Position numbers and translations under genes: made by a program. Positions 32,597 to 44,975 of a DNA stretch of 64,000 nucleotides are shown piece by piece (position 1 is the stretch's first letter; each line of letters opens with the position of its first letter). Origin of the DNA: Symsagittifera roscoffensis (lineage: Eukaryota; Xenacoelomorpha; Acoela; Convolutidae); contig NC_087062.1 in NCBI RefSeq assembly GCF_963678635.1, forward strand, positions 83,848,012-83,912,011, written 5' to 3'. A model generated the notes under the pieces. It ran no database searches and had not been told where the DNA came from. It worked only from the letters and a program-made list of their open reading frames with translations.

Positions 32597-33880
32597 TTAG
32601 GAAGCTTTTTTAATTTTTTTTTTGTATAACAGGAGTACCCATTTTGTGGTAATTTGTGAAAAGTTTTTTTGTAAGGGTAGGTGTCTTGTCAATTTCGCTT
32701 TCCATGTTTTTATTGCATGCTGATGGTGTTCCAATCCAGGGACTCTAAAACCATCTACTATTATGATTTTGTTTCCTCCGAACACCTTTATGGCGCATTT
32801 CCGACGGTTTTTCAATAAAATGCATTGAAACTTGGGAGGCTTCACATTGTAGCCGAAAATTTTTTCGTGCACATCCAGGTTGTCGAGTTTTGCACGGACA
32901 CTTTTAGATCACCTAAAGCGCTTCCGTCATCTACGTATCCTCTTTTTGGAACATTTGGTTTTTGCAGGAGCTCGATCAGTGGATTTATCCTATTCCGTAC
33001 ATAGCCATTTCGACGGGATCACTTAGAGTTGTGCTTTTGGTAGATGTCAAAACCTTGTTATTGACATACAATTAAGAGGAATGTTTATATGAGTTGACCA
33101 GCGCATGTTGTAGTGCCGGACAAGAAACATCTACATTTTTAAAGTAAGTTCCCTATTGAGTGGGTTGAAGGCATTTTCTGCATCAGTAAGTAGTACGGCG
33201 TCCATTTCTGGTTTCTCAAACTCGTTTCTGATTTGGATCCGTTTGTATCTGATTCAGTTTTGGGGAGCAGCAGATGTGGTAGACTTTTTGCAGTTTTCAT
33301 TGCGACGTTTGATTTTGGTGTTTTTTCTATCAATGACAACAGCTGCTGATTTAGTAAATGCTGGTTCAGCTGCCGGTTCAGTTCTATGAATTGGAAACCA
33401 GCCTTATACTTGCTTAGAACAGTTTCCAGTCCGAGACATTTTTAATTTTGTCGTTTAATCTAATTTTATGTACTTGGTTGGTAAATTTCCAGGGGTCCGA
33501 GGGAACTGTAGGTATTGCTGGGGGCGATAGATTAGAAGGTGTTTCGTGTGCTGCCAATTACGTTTCATCTTGAGTTGTGATAGAAGATGTGGTTGATGAT
33601 CTGTCGGTGGATTGAGAACCTTTTGCAAAGTTTTCGGGTATGCATCATATGCAGGACAACCCATCGCTGTCTTCAGCCCGCTACATGGGACGTGGATGTA
33701 TGCTTTGCATAGATGACACAAAATTCGTCCTGTTTGGATGTAGCACTTGCAATTATGGCATTGCGTTTGATCGGTCATACTTGGTAACGAGGAGGGTAAA
33801 TTTTTGGTGAAAATATACAAGTTAGCTGAGGAGCAATAAATTGAAAATGTTACTACCATAGAAAGAAAAGTGAATATCAT
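32597..33880 (-). pseudogene. Non-LTR-type reverse transcriptase remnant with zinc-finger-like N-terminus
   Basis: Read on the minus strand. From ATG 33778 a finger-like segment (TQCHNCKCYI .. RILCHLCKAYIHVPC, pattern C-x2-C .. C-x2-C .. H-x2-C) is followed by unrecognised sequence. Then RT pieces in changing frames: DAENAFNPLNRE (motif A, about 33175), LSDPVEMAMYGI (motif B position, normally TQGDP, about 33000), KRGYVDDGSALG (motif C, about 32930), and a C-terminal segment in 32872-32597. It resembles the RT family with LLxDAxNAFNSLNR seen in cnidarian and sponge genomes. Motif B is damaged (QG lost) and the frame is broken. The finger and the RT are about 450 bp apart, so their belonging to one gene is likely but not shown. 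Confidence 0.65.
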
Positions 33881-34561
33881 TCGTACAAACTATGTTAGCA
33901 CTAATATTAACTTTCAGATTGGGGAAAACAATTCGGATTCTTCAGTGATAAAATGTATTTTTGAGGTAAAACAAAACACATTTGGGTTGAACTTTTGAAT
34001 TTCTAAAATTATTTTAAATCTCTTATCATTAGCAAACCGTAGATGAGTTATCAACAAAGCCGGCTACTATGGTAACACAGTTCCGTTTTTGCAAGGAGTA
34101 GTGCAATTTAGTAGCGGCAAATTCGATACGTTTTGCACCACTGTACGAGTGAACCGTGGCTCCGACATCTTTGGGGCTGCTGTAGGTGTTCCGTTCCTTG
34201 AGGTTCTTTTTTACCAGTTTCCTGCTCCACTTTCGTAACCACTTTGACCTGTACTTCTGCACGGAGATTCACTTAGTTGGGTAGAAAAAGGGCGAACACG
34301 AGAACAAATAGGTTGTAAAACGAGTTGTAGAAAAAAGAAAAACAAGGATTGTAAAAACAAAGAATCGAAAACTATTACAACCTGGTTTTTCACGGGTGAG
34401 CTTTCGGCGGGGGTGTCCGGGTAGAGGGGGAATATCGCAGCTTGACAACTTATCTGTAAAATCGCGTCCGGGGCCTTCTTTTTACAGGCGTACGTCAAGC
34501 GTATTTAAAAGCGTATTTAATAATTTTGTCACAACAACAACAACTAGGCTACTTACATTTC
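33881..34561. other. No supported gene
   Basis: Minus-strand frames at 34029-34262 and 34211-34498 have no recognisable domain. Possibly the 5' portion of the RT element downstream. Confidence 0.4.
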
Positions 34562-34602
34562 AAAATTATAAGCTAAAGCTGGGGGCTTTAGCTTATAATT
34601 TT
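34562..34602. repeat. Perfect 18-bp inverted repeat, 5-nt loop
   Basis: Arm AAAATTATAAGCTAAAGC (34562-34579), loop TGGGG, perfect reverse complement 34585-34602. It lies exactly at the start of the repeat block 34604-35900. Confidence 0.92.
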
Positions 34603-34603
34603 C

Positions 34604-35900
34604 AAGTGCCAGTGGTGTTGCTAACTTCAAAAGTGTTTTTGATTGATCGAAATATTTAAGTGCCAGTGGTGAAATTTCGATTCCGGATTTGCAACCACCG
34701 AGCGTAGCTTAGGTGCACCCAGATTATGAATTTTCATTTTTTTTCGTAAATTGACCTAAATTTCCAAAAAAAAAGAAAATTAAATAAATAGTCATATATC
34801 TGATTATGAAAAAATTTTGGCCATTCCTTTTTTGAGCCAAGATTTGCAATGCCTGAAAAACCCTAGCAATAATTAAGTCTCAAAAAAAGTGAGAAAATTC
34901 AACGTTTTTGAAATTGATTGTAGGTCAGTTCTTTGAAGTTTTTGAAAAAAAAACGCCACATCTCGGAAACTAAAAGCATTTGAGCAGTCGCATTTGAAGG
35001 CATTGGTGGCAACCCATGAGAGTATCCACAAGGCAAATGAAAACTCCACTACTGCTCATTTTTTTGAGGTGTCATGTGGTTACAGACAACATTAAAAATC
35101 AAAAAAAATTGATATGAAGAGGAGCTTTTATCTTGAAGCGCCCACATTGAGCTGAACATTTATGTTTTTCAGAAGCAAGATGTACTTCAGCAATTTGAAG
35201 TAAAGCGAAGGCAACAAAATTGTTTTGTGCGTGGCTTCTTTATAGTCAACATCACCGCAAATCAGTTTAATAATCTTTTTAATTAGTTTCTAGATAAAAT
35301 AAAAATCCGACTTTTATAGGTACCTGCATTCTGAGACGTGAAGTAATTTTGGGTTGACGATGGTTCAAAACAAGTCAGTTTTTTTCATCAAAATTGGAAG
35401 AACTACCTTTTTCTAAGGTTGAATTCTAAAGCAATTTGCACACTCCAGTTATGTAGCTTGTTGAAGTCGCGCTTGTTTTAAATTCTTGTTTACAATTCGA
35501 AAATACAAATTTAAGCTTTCATGCTTAGTCTTTGAAAAATGCATTCTGAGGTAAAAAGCAGGACATGTTTCAACATAGACGGGATGGAGAGTTTCGCAAT
35601 ACTTGCAATACAAAATAGTGAATTAAAAAAGACAGAAAACAAAAAAGAATGTTTTTGCATTCAGTTTTGGAGCCAAGATTTGCAATGCCTGATAGTACCT
35701 AAACAAAGTAGGTCTTCCTTTAAGGTTGGAAAATTCAAAGTAAGAAGTTTTTTGCAGGTGAGTTTATTGAGATATTTTGAACAAAGAGAAAGCGTCAAAT
35801 CTCGGGAAAAAAAGCATTTGAGCAGTTGCACTTGAACTGTCGTTCAAGAAATCAATTTTATCTGCAGGATATTAACCCTCAGTCAAGTTCTGTACCAAAA
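34604..35900. repeat. Dispersed/duplicated repeat R4, copy a
   Basis: Shares long stretches in order with 36342-37745: CCAGTGGTGAAAT..CGATTCCGGA, TTGCAACCACC(G/A)AG, GCTT(A/G)GGTGCACCCA, GATTTGCAATGCCTGA, CTGCATTCTGAG(A/G)CGTGAAG, and AATATTAACCCTCAGTCAA (35867 versus 37330). No coding domain is recognised; a 98-codon plus frame (35539-35835) is not conserved. Confidence 0.75.
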
Positions 35901-36071
35901 AACTTGGCGTTGTATGAAATCTCCCTTATTGTTAAATCTTTTGAAAATTGGACAAGAGATAAGTTTTCGAGATTATGTTTCTGCTTTGTTTCTTATTTAT
36001 GTTTCGAAAGTATAAGCTAAAGTTTTTTTTGCGACGACTTTGAAAAAAGTTAAATAGCACCGCATGCCTTA

Positions 36072-36236
36072 ACACAGAGACAAAGCGGAGCTTCATACCT
36101 TTTGCGATTAAGAAAAAACTTATTGTGCTACAGAAAATGATAAAGAAAAACAGATCGACTAAAAAAAATGGGAACAAAGCTGTTAACGGAAAAAACGAAG
36201 TCAATACCCGATTGCAATATCCTTGCTTATCGCAAG
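36072..36236 (+). repeat. Family-2 repeat, short copy
   Basis: A 165-bp copy with both signatures: ACAGAGACAAAGCGGAGCTTC at the start and CCCGATTGCAATATCC plus the hairpin CTTGC-TTATC-GCAAG at the end. It shows how short the family can be. Confidence 0.65.
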
Positions 36237-36341
36237 GGTAAGCAAAAACTGGCGCGTAACGCACCTTCGATGTTTCGAACTTTTGACAATTTATTGAAAA
36301 CCTGCAGCCTTTGAGTGTACACTGATATCACCCAATTATAG

Positions 36342-37745
36342 GGTTGCTGACTTCAAAAGTTATTTTATAGTTCAAATAAACTTGAAAAACCATAAAAACA
36401 TTAAATTTCGAAAAATTATAGGTCCAGTGGTGAAATTGCGATTCCGGATTTGCAACCACCAAGAGTAGCTTGGGTGCACCCACATTATGAACTTTCAATT
36501 TTTTTGCGAGTTGACCTAAGTTTCTAAAAAAAGTCATCAAACTATTAAAATTGTCATATATCTGAATATGAAAAGATTTGGGCATTAATTTTTTGAGACG
36601 AGATTTGCAATGCCTGAAAAAACCCTGGCAATTATTAAGTCTCAAAATAAAGTGAGAAAATTTATAGTTTCTAAAATTGATAGTAGGTCAGTTCTTTGTA
36701 GTTTCTTTGTACTTAAAGGCATTAGTTGCAACAAGGCAAATGAAATTTTTTGTAGATCAGTTTTTTGATTTTTACGGTGTTGGGAAGTCCAACTTTTCTG
36801 ATTAATTTAAAAATCTATGATTTCTGAAAATTTGAAAAAATTCTGAAAAATGTCATATTTTTTTGATTAAAATGGTCATGAAGACATGGATAAAAGCCCA
36901 GTGTATGACATTTGGTAAGCACAATATTTATCACATAAGCACAAGTATAACTAAATATAACGGAGCACAAGTATAATGGAAACTAAACGCAATTGAGCGG
37001 TCGCACTTGACTGCATTAGTTGCAACCCATGAGAGTACCCTCACAGCACCTATCTACAGTGTTGCGAAATTCAATTTTTTTTTGAATTTTTATCTAAACT
37101 AAATTTTTAAAAACTTTGAAAAACCATGAAAACGCATATTTTGTTTTTTGATCACATTTTATCATAAAAAAATTGTGGTAGACATTGGGTCGGCAAAAAA
37201 TTTATCACACAAGCACAAGTATAACCAAACAAACGGATTAATTGCTGTGAAGTTGGCTTCAAAATTTTCAAATTAAGGAATTGTTTCTTTATGTCTAAGT
37301 CATTCAAGAAATCAATTTTGTTCTGCAGTATATTAACCCTCAGTCAATTGTGTACCAACAACTTTATCGTTAGTTTTCAGAGTATGGGGCTACAAGATGA
37401 AATCTCTACTACTGTTCATTCTTTTGAATTTTGATTTTTACAAACCACATCAAAATTCAAAAAAAATGGACAGAAGTGGAGATATTACCTTAAAGCGTCC
37501 TTATTGTACTGGCAATTGAGATGTTTTTCAGAAGCAAGACGTCCATTAACACTTTGAAGTCAAGCGGTGGTAAAAGAAGTTCGCCTTTTGCGTAGTTTTG
37601 TTTCAGTCTATATCATTGTAAATCCTTTTCATAATCATCTTTTTTAAGTATTAGACAAAATAAAAATCCAACTCTAAAGTATCCTGCATTCTGAGGCGTG
37701 AAGTAATATTGGGTTCAAGATGATGAGATACAAATGAGTTCAACT
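36342..37745. repeat. Dispersed/duplicated repeat R4, copy b
   Basis: Partner of 34604-35900. It contains an additional internal repeat: TTTATCACA(T/C)AAGCACAAG followed by TATAAC at about 36928 and 37199 (about 270 bp apart). Confidence 0.75.
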
Positions 37746-39600
37746 CACAACACTCAAATCTCAGGTTTCTGTCAGTTGCCTAGGTATAACTTTAATAAGT
37801 GCCTATTTATCATCCTAACAAGATTCCACAATTATCGCAGTATTTTTTTTCAGTAAGTAAAGTGCCGTCCTTCTTTCCTTTGTGTGCATTCGGTAATAGT
37901 CTTTTCCTGTTTTTATGACTAATATTCAATTCTATGATGATCTGATTAAGACATGCCGTTCCTTGGACATTTGCATGCATAACCATATTAGTTTTTCCAT
38001 TCAACTGAGTATTCTTTAGCCGGGTGCGGTGCCTCAGACATCTAAAAAGCCTATACTCTCCCATTGGGTTCGACGACTGGAAGTAGTGTTTCGGTCTACG
38101 GCGTCCTTCGAACAGAACCAGAACCACCAAAAAAAGAAGTCCTGAAATTTAAAATAGCAAGTAAAAAAATAGCAGCCACTAATAAGCAAGTTTGTTTTTC
38201 ACCTTTGTAATTATATAAATCTTCTGCCTTTTGTTCCGTTGGTAACAAATACCCCTATGGTGGTGTGCTTGGCAAGGTGCCAAAATACATCAATTAAGGA
38301 CAACTGTGTTTCTCTAGAGTGCGTAAGATGCTTTAATATGTCAAAAATTCAAAACTTAAAAAACGTGTCTGATTGTCTTTAAATCACACCTTTGAAGTCG
38401 AACGTTTTTTCCGTTTTTCAGAAAAACTTTTTCTATCAATTTTAAAAATACTGATTTGTAGAGTGATTGGCTAACTGCAACTTCCCGCATTTCCATTTCT
38501 TCTAAAATCTCCAAAGCAAAAGATCGCGTTTGTCTTTTAATTCTTTTTTTTAAATTTTTAGTCCACAGTGTTAATTGGTAACGCATTTTTAGTGCCAAGT
38601 ATTGGATTGTCATTGCATTGGTTGCAATCAAATAGAGAACCCACATTAGAGCAAAAATTTGTTTAAAACTTTTTTCAAAAACTGGATCATCATTTCATCG
38701 GTTTCAATCAAGTAGAGAGTCGAAACTAATAAAAAAAATTTGCTTACCACTTTAAAGGATAGCCATTGTATTGGTTTTTATCAAGTAGAGACCCATTAAA
38801 TTTCGGTTTCTTGTTTACCTTTATTATTTTCAAAATAATTACAGTCCGCAAATTAACTGGTGAGCCTTTTTATTGCCAAAAATTGGATCGTCCTTGCCTT
38901 GTACCGGTTTTACTCAAGTAGAGAACGAACATTAATGCGTACTTTTTCTTTATCACTCTTTACAAAAAATTGATCATCAACTTATCGGTTTCGATAAGTA
39001 GAGAGCCAAAACTATTTCTAAATGTTTGCTTACCACTTTTTTTCCACGAGTAAAATGCCTACAAAACGTCAGTACAGTCCCTGTTTTCACCGCTAAGTCA
39101 TAATTTAAAATTCCTCGACACTTTTAGGCATCGAAGGTTTGCTTGATTTTCTAGTGTTATCACAACTAATTTTTTGTCCACTTCTCATTGAAGTATAGTT
39201 ATCGGCCTTTACCAAAAAATCGCCGTGATAAGATTTACTTTACTTTGCTGGTGATTTGAGGCCGCTGAAGTTTCTAAGATTTTCCTCGGTTGATCCTAGG
39301 TTCTTTCTTTTTTAAACATTTGTGGTAATAGAAGACGTACAACTATGATGCTTTATCAAACTTCATTCACCTGGAGTAAAAAAAATACTCGTAGTCAGCC
39401 CTGATTGACACAGTTATTTCAAATTTTCTAGTACCGCTAAACAGAGATCGCTTACAGTTAGAATTGTGCAGGCTTTTAACTATTTAAAACAAAATGACTT
39501 GATACTGTTAATATACATGAAATGTCAGAAGTTAGTTGTTTGAGACTCTATAAACAGTTTCTTCAAATTTACCTAAAAGGCAATCAGGACCTCTACAAAC
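37746..39600. other. Unassigned region with short peptide-like repeats
   Basis: Minus-strand frames at 37810-38130 (106 codons, ending KKYCDNCGILLG) and 38356-38646 (96 codons) carry no recognised domain. Between 38600 and 39000 the motif CAA(T/G)(C/A)AA(A/G)TAGAGA recurs about five times. On the minus strand, units read like LYLI(E/A/K)T(D/N).M.IQ(F/Y)L, twice near a GTGGTAAGC donor-like string. Confidence 0.4.
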
Positions 39601-39779
39601 TGTTTTTTAATTTCAGCCCTTAATTTAATTTGTTTGTTGAGTTGATGCTGGCTGTCTTCTCTTTACTCTCCAGGATATCCTACTCGATGAGCAGTACTGC
39701 TCTTTAGGATCTCCCTCCAGGCAAAATATATTGCTTTTGGCGTTGTATATGTAGCTGGTAAAGTTATTCAAATTTCAAA

Positions 39780-41860
39780 TTATTTCTTTTTCTATAGGGT
39801 TATCCTTGTACGTTTTACTGATGAAGCCGCGTTTGAGAAAATCACCCGATACATTGTTTTTCTCATGATTAAATACATTGATACCGTATTTATCTGAGCG
39901 CCTGTTCATCTCCCGCTTCATGAGTGTCAAGCTTTTTTGTTTTGAATTGCAACACAGCAAAAATTCTGCAGTTTTTTTCCACCTTTTCAATCACGAAGTT
40001 TAGTTCGTTGACAATCTCTTCGTCAATGTGAGACCCGTTGATTACTTTGTTTGTTTGTCCATTGGAAACTATTACGTTAAAAATTAAAACCTAGTCGTCC
40101 ACGTTATAATTTAGTTTTAATGTTTTCTGTCGTAGTAAGCTTTCTGTTTTTTTTCCTTGGTGTCACGCATCATTTCATGGCTTGCTTGGATTTTTTCTTT
40201 AGATTTTTTGAAATGACCCTCGTGTTAGCAAAAAATTTAGAAGGCTCAAAATTGAACTCTATCGGCAGTCTAACAAATCTACCTCTTGCCGCTGTAAAGA
40301 TTTGTAGGAAAATCAATTTGTGGGATCCATTTTTCCACCAATGATTCGGCTACTGTCTTCGCTTTATGTTTAGGTGAGTTTACACTCTCTTAAAATTTTA
40401 GAACTGAACCTGAAGCCTTTTGATTTCGCGGCAGAGTTAAAATGATAACCAACCCTTCTTATCAGAAGTGTTAACTTGGCTTCCATGTCTGCTGAAGAGT
40501 TACGTTTTGAAATATAATTATGTGTAAAAGCACTTTGCTCACAACAACTAACTTATTCTTTGATATCCTTTTTTTTTTTGAAATCGTTCTTGCGTTTTTT
40601 GAAATGTTTTTTTTTCTTTCAAAATCAAAGTGTTTGCAAATTTCATGTTGTTGAATCAGTAATTTCTTCATAATAAATGCAGGATTCACTAATATTTGAA
40701 TTACTTGGTACTGTTCTTTTGTTAGCTTCTTCTGTTCTAGGAAGTCGTTTTCAAAAATCAAATTCGAGTAATTGTTGTTGCACCAGTTAATTGCTTTTTT
40801 TTCTGGCTTTTTGTGCCCAGTTTTTTTGCCATTTATACATTTTTTTCAGAGTTCAATTGCACAGTTTGAAGGTAGGGCTTTTTAACGCTTGTTCCACATA
40901 CTGCCCGAAAAGTTTGTTAACTAGTTTTTTTTGGTAAACTGTTTCAACAGTTGTAGTTAGGATTTTCAAGAAAAACTCAAACGTGGAATTTTTTCCGCCT
41001 CATGCTTGATTTCAAATTGAAAAAAAAAATCCAACCATCTACAAATCATCATAACCTTCAAACTATGAACCACATTAAGGTTTGATGATCTGTAAAGACT
41101 TAAAATTTTTGTCCTAACAAATGATTCGATAAAACTTCTGAGAAATATCTGACTGCAATCATTTTTCGCAGTCTCTCTAAAGCAATCGGCCGCCCCTTAT
41201 TCACTGTTTGACTGGCATAGGCAATGATTCGATAGACATCATTCCTTTTTTTGTGTCAAGACGGCCCTTAACGCCGTTAAAGAAGCGCCCGTTGTAAGTG
41301 GGTATTCGTATCTTTTTATTAAATTGTACAGATTTGGTGCTTCTTAACGTGTTTTTTTCCATTCTTTTTATGCTGTTTTACAATTTTCTTTACAAATGAA
41401 GGTTTTGCTGTGATTCAGAAGTTTGTATGTTAGTTCTCCTAGTTCTGTTACTTCTGCCAAATCCTACGATGAACTTTCATCAATCCAAATGACGCCTGCA
41501 ATTGCTCAATTCGTTTATGTCTTTCACTCGAGATAAGATTTGGTTGCTTTGTTTGACAAAATGTTGGACGCAAAGCATTTTTAATTTTTTTATTAGTAAT
41601 CCAGCTTCCTGTAAATGGCGCAAAATTTGCTAAAAACTTTCCGGTGTTTCACAAAAATTCGTCCAGAAAAGATCAACTCAATTATTTTAAATTTTCCGCT
41701 GAGACGTAACTCTGTACGAGTCTGAAAAACTCCAGGTGCAGACGCGATTTATATTCGTTTATGTTCGTTTCCATTTGGATAAATCCTTTGGCGTTGTGAA
41801 GGCTATAAAATCTTAAGAGTTTTTATCTGAAGCCAATTGAAAGTATTGTGATTGGAATTG
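39780..41860 (-). pseudogene. Heavily decayed Ty3-type pol (RT, RNase H, integrase)
   Basis: No long frame survives, but short motifs appear in the right order on the minus strand. RT: FQLASDK..IAFTTPKDLSKWKR (41840-41770) and VWTNFCETPES..ILRHLQEAGLLIKK (41670-41590). RNase H: IIAYASQT, ALERLRKMIAV and FTDHQTL (41245-41080). Integrase core: AKTVAESLVEKWI (40365-40325). Integrase C-terminal region: KQKAYYDRKH (about 40130) and YNVDDQVLIFN (about 40100-40070). Integrase-type order after RNase H is typical of Ty3/Gypsy elements. Many stops and indels; long dead. The upstream part is displaced by HINE copies at 42.15-43.85 kb. Confidence 0.7.
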
Positions 41861-42152
41861 ATTTTAAAATGACAAAAATGCTTTCTAAGGGGTCGATTGA
41901 TTGCATTACCGGCTCTTGGTGAAGACCAGTTTATTTTTTTAGTTTGACCGTTATGTCCCCAAGTGAAAATTTATCTATAAGATCTGTCTGTTTTGTTCAC
42001 AAATATTGACGGAAATGCTCCGTTTGAGTGATTTTGCTCAATTAGAATGCCTTATTTTACACAATCTCTTTCATCGTTTACCGCTTCTCAAAGCCGAAGC
42101 ACAACTTAATTGCAAAAGATAACTCAGCAGATTCCTCAACTTGCTAATAATT

Positions 42153-42667
42153 GTTCCGACTTTCGATACGAAAGTAACGGAATATTTGTGCTCGGGGTGG
42201 GTTTTTTTTCTTCAGACAATTTTCGACTTTTTAACTAGCCATTTTTGACGGAATTTTTCAAAATCATTCGAAAGCTACTGTTGTCCTGAGCTTAAATTTG
42301 AAAAGATATTTCCCTTGTGATTAATTTTTGTAAAGTTAAGGGGGTCTAAAGGATGCCATTTTGGCCAATTTGGGACAATTAACGCGCTATTAACGCGTTG
42401 GCGAGATTTAATCCGTCTCAGAAATCGTTCCAAATTGGTTCAAGGAAGACTATATGCCATAATTGATTTGTTAATAGCAGCAAAATCTATCACTTTGTAC
42501 TTAATATGGCGTGTGGAGGGATGTTTTTACAAAAAATCTCAAACTTTTTAGAAACAATTTTTAATGTTATTTTATTACATTTAAATTTTCCTTGTTATTA
42601 CTGCTCCACAGACTTTAAAAGGCAGTCGGAACATTCAGGGCTTCGCCCTGATACGAGCAGTCTTGTT
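42153..42667 (+). mobile_element. HINE (helentron-like non-autonomous element), copy A
   Basis: Starts GTTCCGACTTTCGATACGAA, whose CTTTCGATACGAAAG forms a hairpin. Near the 3' end is the exact inverted 9-mer AGTCGGAAC (42624-42632), then a hairpin TCAGGGC-TTC-GCCCTGA (42635-42651), then TACGAGCAGTCTTG. Subterminal inverted repeats with a 3' hairpin and TT at the insertion edge are the described layout of helentron-associated repeats. No coding capacity. Confidence 0.7.
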
Positions 42668-42830
42668 GTTTTTGTGCAACTGATTTTTCGTGCGGATAAA
42701 GTTTCCTCTGGATAAAAATGCTTCTCAGGAGGTGCTCGGTGGTAGTGAGTAGTAAGTCAAAATTTTGCGCGATATAGCGGAAAAAAACTTTTTTGAGTCA
42801 GCGTTTTGGTTTCAAACAGAAACAAGACTG

Positions 42831-43322
42831 CTCGTATCAGGGCAAAGCCCTGAAAGATCCGACTGCCTTTTAAGGTCTATGGAGCAATAATAAGATGATA
42901 AATTTGAATGTAAAAAACTTTGAGATTTTTTTAAAAAACATCTTCCCACACGTCATATTAATAACAAAGTGATAAATTTTGCGCCTATTAACAAATCAAT
43001 TATGGCATTTAAGCTTCCTTGAACCAATTTGGAACGATTTCTAACACGGATTAAATCTCGCTTACGCGTTATTAGCGCGAAATTTATCGCGCGTTAATTG
43101 TCCCAAATTGGCCAAAATGGCAATATTTAAACCTCCATAACTTTACGAAAAATGATCACAGGTAAAATATCTTTTCAAATTCAAGCTCAAGACAACAATA
43201 GTTTTCGAATGATAAAAAAAAATTCCGTCAAAAACGGCTAGTTAAAAAGTCGAAATTTGTCTGAAGAAAAAAAACCCACCCGAGCATAAATATTCCGTAT
43301 CTTTCGTATCGAAAGTTGGAAC
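42831..43322 (-). mobile_element. HINE copy B
   Basis: Same family, minus orientation: CAAGACTGCTCGTATCAGGGC at its left edge and CTTTCGTATCGAAAG..GGAAC at its right edge. Its 3' end faces the 3' end of copy A across about 165 bp. Confidence 0.75.
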
Positions 43323-43348
43323 AATAAATTCACTGAAACCAAAATCGA

Positions 43349-43852
43349 AACAAGACTGCTCGTATCAGGACGAAGTCCTGAATGTTCTGACTGCTTTTTA
43401 ATGTTTAATGAAATGTAATAAAATGAAAAAAAAAATTCTAAAATTTGAAATTTTTTAAGAAAATAATCCCCCCACACGCCATATAAAGTACAAAAGGGTA
43501 GATTTTGCTCCTTGTAACAAATCAATTATGGCAAATAAGCTTCTTCCAACTAATTTGGAACGACTTCTAAGACGGATTAAATCTCCGCTTACGCGTTAAT
43601 AGCGCGAAGTATATCGCGCGTTAATTGTCCCAAATTGGTCAAAATGGCAATCTTTAAACCCCCATAACTTTACGAAAAATGATCACAGGTGAAATATCTT
43701 TTCAAATTTAAGCTCAGAACAACATTACCATTTGAATGATATCAAAAAATTCCGTCAGAAATGGCTAGTTAAAAAGTCAAAATTTGTCTGAAGAAAAAAA
43801 AAACCCACCCCGAGCACAAATATTCCGTTACTTTCGTATCGAAAGCCGGAAC
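43349..43852 (-). mobile_element. HINE copy C
   Basis: Minus orientation, 26 bp from copy B, so B and C are head-to-tail. The terminal hairpin is CAGGAC-GAA-GTCCTG. The region around 43090-43130 in B and 43600-43640 in C carries GCGCGTTAATTGTCCCAAA. Confidence 0.75.
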
Positions 43853-44975
43853 AATGACAACCAATTATACTTTGATTTCATCTGCTTTTGGTTGCATGCA
43901 TGTTGCATAATTTCTGATATTCACAAATAAATGCTCAAATAGGAGTTTTTTTTGATCGATTCAGATTGAAGTGAAATTTTTGTGCCCGGGCTAAACCAAC
44001 AAAAGCAGGATTTTCAATTTGCAGGAATGTCATCCTAAGAATATTCCATGTTCATTGCGAGAAAAGGCGTAAAGATTTTAGTTGTAAATTTGAATTTGTT
44101 AAATGCAGACTGTACAAAACTGATAGAAAAAAATAGGCAACGTTTGAAAAAGCAATCACAGCCATATTATCGCCGTGGTCGCCAAAAAAATAGACCATTT
44201 AGGTAAGTTCGAACCCACTTTCAAAGTTTGTTTCAAGATGTCAAAATTTAAAAGGTAAAATTTTTTTGGTTACTTCAGAGACTTTGAAAAGCAGATTTTG
44301 AGAAAATACAACCATTTATGCGTTGATTTCATCTGCTTTTGACTTAACGCATGTTGAACTAAAACCTCTGTTTGCCAGTTTTGCTCATATAATGCATCTT
44401 GTTTTTTTGCCTCGTATTGAACAGAAAAGATTTTTTGATTGCGCCCAACGCGAAACAAAAACAAAACAAAACGTTACCTTGAAATGTTGAGTTGCCATGT
44501 TTTTGTTTCCTTTCCTTTTGGTTGTTTTGATTTTTTTTTTGCAATTTTGAATTACGAATCAAAGAGAACGAAACCTTTTTTTTGTTTTCAATGTGCTTTT
44601 TAATTGATCATAAATGGAGTCAGTTTAGTTTTTTGTAATCACGTGAAATGTTTCGACAAAAGGTGCCTTTACTCTTATTGGAATTCAAGCGAGTTTAGGT
44701 TTTCGTCTCTAATAAATCAAGACGCGTTTTAACACATTTAAAACTTTGTTTTGATTCGGTACATCGTATGATTAAACTAAATGCAAGATGATTTGGTTAA
44801 TGATGTGTTGGCAAAGGGTTAATTAGGAGATAAACAAAGAATAACTTGGAATAAAACAATTTGGAAAAAGATAAAATGTCATGCTAACAAAGGTGAAAAA
44901 AGTAACTGGAATCGTATGTGGAGTGTTTCAGCTTTGCGCTCATTTTTGTGAAAGATAAAAAAATTTCATTTAAAC
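43853..44975. other. No supported gene
   Basis: Short minus-strand frames (44270-44562) without domains. TTTTGATTTCATCTGCTTTTG near 43872 is echoed near 44324 (GATTTCATCTGCTTTTGACTT), indicating a diverged repeat. Confidence 0.4.
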
